From Thermohalobaculum sp965263335 (GTDB lineage Bacteria; Pseudomonadota; Alphaproteobacteria; Rhodobacterales; Rhodobacteraceae), in the NCBI GenBank assembly GCA_965263335.1, contig CBDHHE010000001.1:62001-126000 (forward strand): a DNA stretch of 64,000 bases, written 5' to 3'. The position numbers and the translations under genes are program-made. The notes under the pieces were generated by a model, which ran no database searches, was not told where the DNA came from, and saw only the letters and a list, made by a program, of their open reading frames with translations. This document shows positions 59,556-64,000 of the stretch, piece after piece (position 1 is the first letter of the stretch; every line of letters begins with the position of its first letter).

Positions 59556-60632
59556 CTACGTTGCTGCGAACCGGTCGAGACGGTATCGTTCGAGCATTGC
59601 CGGGAGCGCGTCGTCCAGAACGGCCCGGGCAAGCCCCGCACCGATTGCAGGGGCAAGCGTGACGCCACTGTGCATGACAGCCACCGAGAGACCCTCGATT
59701 CCCGTCACGGGACCGACAACCGGCCGGTCGTCCTTCGGCATCGGACGCACCGCCACCGTGTGTTCTGCGACGCTCGCCGGGCCTGGCTCACCGAACAACT
59801 GCTCAATTCGTGCACGAAGCGTCTCGATCAGCGTTCCGATGTTTTCGCCCTGTTTCAGCCCGGAAAAATCTTCCCCGGCGATCATCGATCCGTCGCCGAG
59901 CTGCCAGAGATGGGCCCCGGGCGAACACAGAATACGGTGCGACAGCGGGCGGACCGGCTCCGTACGGATCAGAACGCCGGGCTTGTTGTCCATGGGCAAC
60001 GCGACATCCAGCGCCGCGAGCAGTGCCTCGGTCGCGATCCCCGCGGCAAGCACCACATGATCCGCGCCAATCAATCCGGCAGTGGTCTCAACCCCCGTCG
60101 CTCGCCCGCTTTCTGTTTGCACACCAAGCACTTCGACACCAGCCTGCACCTGCGCGCCCAAGTTCCGTGCCGCGTCTGCGAGGCAGCCTGCGATCCGGCG
60201 CGGATCGGCCACCCCTTCGGCATCCGCGGCGAGGGCCACGTCGGGTGGGGCGGATAGAGCAGGCTCGACTTCAGCAATCTTTCGCCGTGAGAGAAGACGG
60301 GCGGGGTAGTCGCGTTCGGCGAACCTGTCGTGCTGCGCCTCGATCTCATCCGGTGTGCCGTCCCATGTGACCCCGCCACCGAAGCGCACAGGCAACCCAG
60401 GGATCTCTGCCGCGAGCCCATGCCAGAGCCCCATCGCGTGCATCCGGAGATCGAAGTAGGGCTCTTCATAGTTCGAGTGGGCATTGATCCAAGCAAACGA
60501 GCCGTTGGTGGCACGTCGCGCAGGGCGGCCTTCGTCGATCAGTGTGACCGCGGCACCCTCACGCGCGAGATGATAGGCGATCGATGCACCGATCACGCCA
60601 GCGCCCACAACGGCAACGCGCGGACCACTCAT
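59556..60632 (-). CDS. FAD-dependent amino-acid/amine oxidase (DadA/glycine-oxidase-like)
   Basis: A 358-residue DAO-family flavoprotein. The FAD loop is VAVVGAGVIGASIAYHLAREGA, followed by the GRPARRATNGSFAWIN segment and a C-terminal RPMPKDDRPVVGPVTGIEGL and HSGVTLAPAIG, as in D-amino acid dehydrogenases and glycine/sarcosine oxidases. The start at 60632 overlaps the TRAP permease stop by 4 bases, so the oxidase is made together with the uptake system. The substrate is probably what the TAXI-TRAP imports. Confidence 0.9.
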   Translation of the reverse strand: MSGPRVAVVGAGVIGASIAYHLAREGAAVTLIDEGRPARRATNGSFAWINAHSNYEEPYFDLRMHAMGLWHGLAAEIPGLPVRFGGGVTWDGTPDEIEAQHDRFAERDYPARLLSRRKIAEVEPALSAPPDVALAADAEGVADPRRIAGCLADAARNLGAQVQAGVEVLGVQTESGRATGVETTAGLIGADHVVLAAGIATEALLAALDVALPMDNKPGVLIRTEPVRPLSHRILCSPGAHLWQLGDGSMIAGEDFSGLKQGENIGTLIETLRARIEQLFGEPGPASVAEHTVAVRPMPKDDRPVVGPVTGIEGLSVAVMHSGVTLAPAIGAGLARAVLDDALPAMLERYRLDRFAAT

Positions 60633-62833
60633 GCGGTGCGTGCCCGCGAGGCGGTGTTGATCGCGATCAGGATCGCGGCGATCAGGGCGCCGGCAAGATC
60701 GCCTTCCCAACCCGGAGCCACCAAGAGAAGGCCGGCTAGACCGAACAGCCAGCGCGAAAGCGCACCCAGCACAGACGACAGGAACCCGGTGATACCAACG
60801 GCGACCAGAAAGACGCCGCACGCGCATGTGATCGAGACATGCAGGAACGAGACAAGCGTGAAGTGCTCCGGCAGCATGATCAACATGGTCGGGGCGTAGA
60901 CAAAGACCATCGGAACCACCAGTTTTCCGAGACCCAGCGAGAAGGCGGACAGGCCCGTCCGGAAGGGATTCGCCCCCGCGATTCCGGCCGCAGCATAGGC
61001 GGAGGCGCAGACCGGTGGGGTAATCTCGGAGATCACGCCGTAGTAGAGCACGAACATGTGGCTCGCGAGCGCGGGCACGCCGAGCTGGGCGAGTGTCGGC
61101 TGCGCCACAGATGCCAGCATGATGTAGAGAGCGGTCGTCGGCAAACCCGCCCCCATCAGAATGCAAGCCATGGCGATCAGACAAAGCGACAGGAAGAGCT
61201 GGATCGACGGTACCGAAAAGGCTTCGAAGGGCAGCCAACTCAGGAGCGGGTAGATCGTCTCGGCCATCTGCGCGGCACCATTCGTGACCAGAAAGCCCAT
61301 CCGGAACCCGATGCCTGTGGTGTTGATGACACCCACAACGATCCCGACCGCCGCACCGGCCGCACCAACCGCAAGCGCGTACTGCACTGCCAGATGAGCA
61401 CTGTCGCCGAGCGCACGGAAGCTCTGTCGCTGCCGTGGGTTGAAAGTGCCGATCAGAATGCAGACCCAGATCAATCCCGCCATGAACGGATCGAAGGTGC
61501 CCTCCGAGAACTTCATCCACACGAACCCGGCGGCCGCGATCGGTATCGCCAGCGTGAGCGGGCGACGCCATTCACAGAAACCAACGATCACGCAGAGGGT
61601 AATCCCGATGAACGCCGCCATGTAAGGCGTGTAGCCGGAGAAAAGCACGTAGATCAGTGCGATCAGCGGCAGGATCGTCGGCCAGCCATCCTTCCAGACC
61701 GCCGCGAGCAGTGGAAGCTGGTCGCGCGTATAGCTCGGCAATCCCAGACGGCGCGCTTTCAGATGGACGATGGACAACACGCCCACATAGTGCATCAGCG
61801 CCGGCACGATGGCAGCGATCACGATTGTTGTGTAGGGAACCTCGAGAAACTCCGCCATCACGAAGCTCGCGGCGCCCATGATCGGTGGCGTGATCTGGCC
61901 GCCCGCGCTCGCGGCCGCCTCGACTCCGCCTGCGAAGTGGCCGGGGTAGCCCATGCGTTTCATGTTCGGGATGGTGAGCGAGCCGGTCGAGACAGTGTTC
62001 GCAATGCTGGACCCGGAGATCGTCCCGAAAAACGCGGATGAGATGACCGAAACTTTCGCGGGACCTCCGGTGTAGCGCCCCGCAATGATCATCGCATTGT
62101 CGATAAAGAACTGTCCCAGCCCCATCCGCTGCGCGATGACGCCGAAGAGCACAAAGTGAAACACGATGGTCGAGACCACCCAGAGGGTGACCCCGAAGAT
62201 TCCCTCCTGCGGGAAGTACATGTTGTTGATGAACTGTCGCCAGTCGACGCCGGGATGCTTGAGGATCTGGGCCGGAATGTAGGGACCCAGAAGCGCGTAG
62301 GCGACGAAGACGAGGATGATGCACGGCAGGATCGGGCCCAGCGTGCGGCGCGCGATCTCCAGCACAAGCACCACCAGGATGGTGCCGAAGACGATGTCCG
62401 AGTTTGCCGGATCGCCTTGCCGCAATGCCTGCTCGGGCAAAGAGAACCCGATCAGGCTCCACTCAAGTCCCAACCATGAGAACCCCAGATAGAGCGCTGC
62501 CAGCGATCCAGCGATTGCGCACGCCCAATCGATGATGGGAACATTTCCGAATGCCCAGCGGCGTTGGGGATCCAGCCTCATGACAGACGCGGATTTCAAG
62601 AACGGAAATGCCGTGAAGACCAGAAAGAAGAGGCCGGTGAGGTGAATGCCCATGTGCCAGTAGTCAACGGGGATCCCAAACCCTGCGACCACATAGTGGT
62701 AGAGCGCGAAGACCAATGCCGCCGCATAGAAGAGACGCTGCAACCACGGTGCAAGCGACCTCGTCGCGAGACCGCTGTCATACTGGCGCTCTAGCGCTTC
62801 GGCCTTCGAGAGATCGAGCTTGTCGGAAGTCAT
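60629..62833 (-). CDS. TRAP transporter fused permease (DctQ-DctM, TAXI type)
   Basis: A 734-residue membrane protein. The first part (residues about 30-175) supplies DctQ-like helices, with a long cytoplasmic N-terminus; the second part is a DctM domain containing SGSSIANTVSTGSLTIP, AASAGGQITPPIMGAASF and VGVINTTGIGFRM. These motifs match 4TM-12TM fused permeases used with TAXI binding proteins. It is 114 bases downstream of the binding-protein gene, with a perfect 10-bp hairpin in between. Confidence 0.93.
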   Translation of the reverse strand: MTSDKLDLSKAEALERQYDSGLATRSLAPWLQRLFYAAALVFALYHYVVAGFGIPVDYWHMGIHLTGLFFLVFTAFPFLKSASVMRLDPQRRWAFGNVPIIDWACAIAGSLAALYLGFSWLGLEWSLIGFSLPEQALRQGDPANSDIVFGTILVVLVLEIARRTLGPILPCIILVFVAYALLGPYIPAQILKHPGVDWRQFINNMYFPQEGIFGVTLWVVSTIVFHFVLFGVIAQRMGLGQFFIDNAMIIAGRYTGGPAKVSVISSAFFGTISGSSIANTVSTGSLTIPNMKRMGYPGHFAGGVEAAASAGGQITPPIMGAASFVMAEFLEVPYTTIVIAAIVPALMHYVGVLSIVHLKARRLGLPSYTRDQLPLLAAVWKDGWPTILPLIALIYVLFSGYTPYMAAFIGITLCVIVGFCEWRRPLTLAIPIAAAGFVWMKFSEGTFDPFMAGLIWVCILIGTFNPRQRQSFRALGDSAHLAVQYALAVGAAGAAVGIVVGVINTTGIGFRMGFLVTNGAAQMAETIYPLLSWLPFEAFSVPSIQLFLSLCLIAMACILMGAGLPTTALYIMLASVAQPTLAQLGVPALASHMFVLYYGVISEITPPVCASAYAAAGIAGANPFRTGLSAFSLGLGKLVVPMVFVYAPTMLIMLPEHFTLVSFLHVSITCACGVFLVAVGITGFLSSVLGALSRWLFGLAGLLLVAPGWEGDLAGALIAAILIAINTASRARTA

Positions 62834-62914
62834 GTTGTCTCGCCCACACCTGTTGGCTGGTGTGATTTGATGCCGTGGAACAGCGACCGCGGCATCAATG
62901 AACTTCGATGGAGC

Positions 62915-62938
62915 GCTCCCGACCCTCTGGTCGGGAGC
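62915..62938 (-). promoter_or_regulatory. Stable hairpin between the TAXI binding protein and fused permease
   Basis: GCTCCCGACC (62915-62924) pairs perfectly with GGTCGGGAGC (62929-62938) around a 4-base loop, nine bases past the binding-protein stop (62948). No T-run follows in the direction of transcription. It is the third such hairpin after a binding-protein gene in this window. Confidence 0.65.
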
Positions 62939-62947
62939 TGGCTGACG

Positions 62948-63961
62948 TTACTGGAGAGCGCCGACTTCGCGATAGAACTTCTCGGCACCTGGGTGCAGCG
63001 GCACATCCAATCCGGCGATCCCATTGAGCGCGTTCTCGAGCGTGATCACCTTGCCCTTGGCGTGGCCATTGTCGAGCAGCTTGCGCGCGGTGTCAGACCA
63101 GAGTGCCTTTGTGATGCCGTAGATCAGCTCTTCCGACTGGGTGGCGCTGGTCACCAGGATACCGTTCACTGCAACGGTGTTCACATCGTACTGCACGCCC
63201 GGATAGACGCCGGAGTTGATCACCGATGGCACATAGTACGGCACGACCTCATTGGCTTTGGCGATTTCAGCCTCGCTGAACGAGTAGAGCTCCATGCCCT
63301 TGGTCGAATCGAGCTGGATCATCGCAGACACCGGCGTACCGGCGGCATAGAAATAGGCGTCGAGCTGACCATCCGCCAGGCGCTCGGCAGATTGTGAGTT
63401 GTTGAGCTCGGCTTCGTCGATGTTGTCCCGGGTGATGCCGTGCGCACCGAGAATGAGCTCGACCGCGATCTGCGTGCCCGAACCAGCCTGGGCGATGCCG
63501 ACGCGCTTGCCTTCGAGACCTTTTAGGCCATCGAGGCTCCCACCCTTTGGAAGCACCAAGTGAAGATCTTCCGGGAAGAGATTAGCAATAATGCGCAAAT
63601 CCGATTTCGCGTTCCCTTCGAACTTCTCAACGCCATGGTAGGCGAAGTAGAGGGTGGCCGCGCCTGTGAGCCCGGCTTCCATCTGGCCGGCCTGGATCGC
63701 CGTTACGTTGTGCGCCGAGGCGTTGGTCGACTGGGCGATCGCCACCAGCCCTTCGACACCGCAGTTGCCGCCCTCGTCGCAAGGCCGCGAGCCCGGCGGG
63801 TTGGAGATCGCGTTGGCAATGACACCGCCAATGGGGAAGTAGGTTCCCCCGGCGCTCCCCGTCCCGATCCGGAAAAAAGTCATCTCTTGCGCCTGAGCGA
63901 CGCCACCGGCCGCCAACCCGAGCACGAGCGCCAAGCCCGTCAATCCAGCTTTCATCGTCAT
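62948..63961 (-). CDS. TAXI-family TRAP substrate-binding protein
   Basis: A 337-residue periplasmic protein with a signal peptide (MTMKAGLTGLALVLGLAAGGVAQAQ). The mature part opens FFRIGTGSAGGTYFPIGGVIANAIS, the TAXI signature, then STNASAHNVTAIQAGQMEAGL and GKRVGIAQAGSGTQ. An inserted Cys pair, PCDEGGNCG, may form a disulfide. AGGGAGAG lies six bases upstream of the ATG at 63961; a second ATG is two codons in. The ligand is unknown; the coupled oxidase suggests an amino acid or amine. Confidence 0.92.
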   Translation of the reverse strand: MTMKAGLTGLALVLGLAAGGVAQAQEMTFFRIGTGSAGGTYFPIGGVIANAISNPPGSRPCDEGGNCGVEGLVAIAQSTNASAHNVTAIQAGQMEAGLTGAATLYFAYHGVEKFEGNAKSDLRIIANLFPEDLHLVLPKGGSLDGLKGLEGKRVGIAQAGSGTQIAVELILGAHGITRDNIDEAELNNSQSAERLADGQLDAYFYAAGTPVSAMIQLDSTKGMELYSFSEAEIAKANEVVPYYVPSVINSGVYPGVQYDVNTVAVNGILVTSATQSEELIYGITKALWSDTARKLLDNGHAKGKVITLENALNGIAGLDVPLHPGAEKFYREVGALQ

Positions 63962-64000
63962 TTTTTTCTCTCCCTGCAACGCGCGGACTGCGCAAAACTG

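Noticed and set aside
1..64000. CRISPR arrays, tRNA/rRNA genes, insertion sequences, prophage
   Set aside because: No regularly spaced direct repeats, cloverleaf-like segments, transposase or phage genes were seen on either strand.

Overview
The window is GC-rich, densely packed chromosomal DNA from a heterotrophic alphaproteobacterium. Supporting markers are a COQ9-family ubiquinone protein, a 44-residue aa3 oxidase subunit IV, the purE-purK pair next to a DUF465 gene, a GTG-started rpsU, and a heavy investment in TRAP and ABC uptake. Nothing identifies the genus. I see no rRNA, tRNA, CRISPR array, insertion sequence or prophage.

Layout. 1-8986: mostly housekeeping (SDR fragment, Ca/Na antiporter, purEK, coq9, rpsU with a terminator, PPP-type phosphatase, kynureninase, hydrolase, oxidase subunit IV, Tat-exported SMP-30 protein). 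9211-10044: a half-length Na/Pi-transporter-like protein plus a coiled-coil partner. 10054-14816 (minus): a tightly overlapping acyl-CoA operon (acyl-CoA dehydrogenase, MBL hydrolase, DUF6173, DsbA-like isomerase, SDR). 14936-17940: Sua5, two small lipoproteins, a D-2-hydroxyacid dehydrogenase. 18027-18107: a perfect 40-bp-arm palindrome. 18212-25927: aminotransferase, a DMGDH-like/GcvT-like flavoprotein divergent from a non-pyrrolysine MttB homologue, a LysR regulator, a DUF1445 protein and a thioesterase. 26091-29147: a DctPQM TRAP transporter.

29270-30697 encodes an astacin-type metalloprotease joined to a five-repeat tachylectin-like propeller, the most foreign-looking gene here. 33617-38152 groups redox and stress genes: DUF3179 protein, cytochrome P460-like protein, two universal stress proteins, a DksA/TraR zinc finger and two small c-type cytochromes. 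38236-41329 is a three-gene sugar or polyol catabolic operon with an embedded pyridoxal-kinase-like gene.

The centrepiece is 43152-54236. Fourteen overlapping or closely spaced plus-strand genes encode a carbohydrate ABC transporter (binding protein, two permeases, two ATPases), a methyltransferase, a 61-residue membrane protein, a VOC protein, and a complete PEP-dependent dihydroxyacetone kinase with its own phosphorelay (DhaL, DhaM, HPr, EI, a small HTH protein, DhaK). I infer uptake and PEP-driven phosphorylation of dihydroxyacetone or a related triose. It is followed by a degenerate homocysteine methyltransferase-like protein and pyruvate carboxylase. The window ends with a minus-strand unit of a TAXI-type TRAP binding protein, a fused TRAP permease and a translationally coupled amine/amino-acid oxidase.

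Two structural patterns recur: a perfect GC-rich hairpin after each of the three binding-protein genes, and three intergenic copies of an inverted repeat with identical 8-bp arms 31-32 bp apart.
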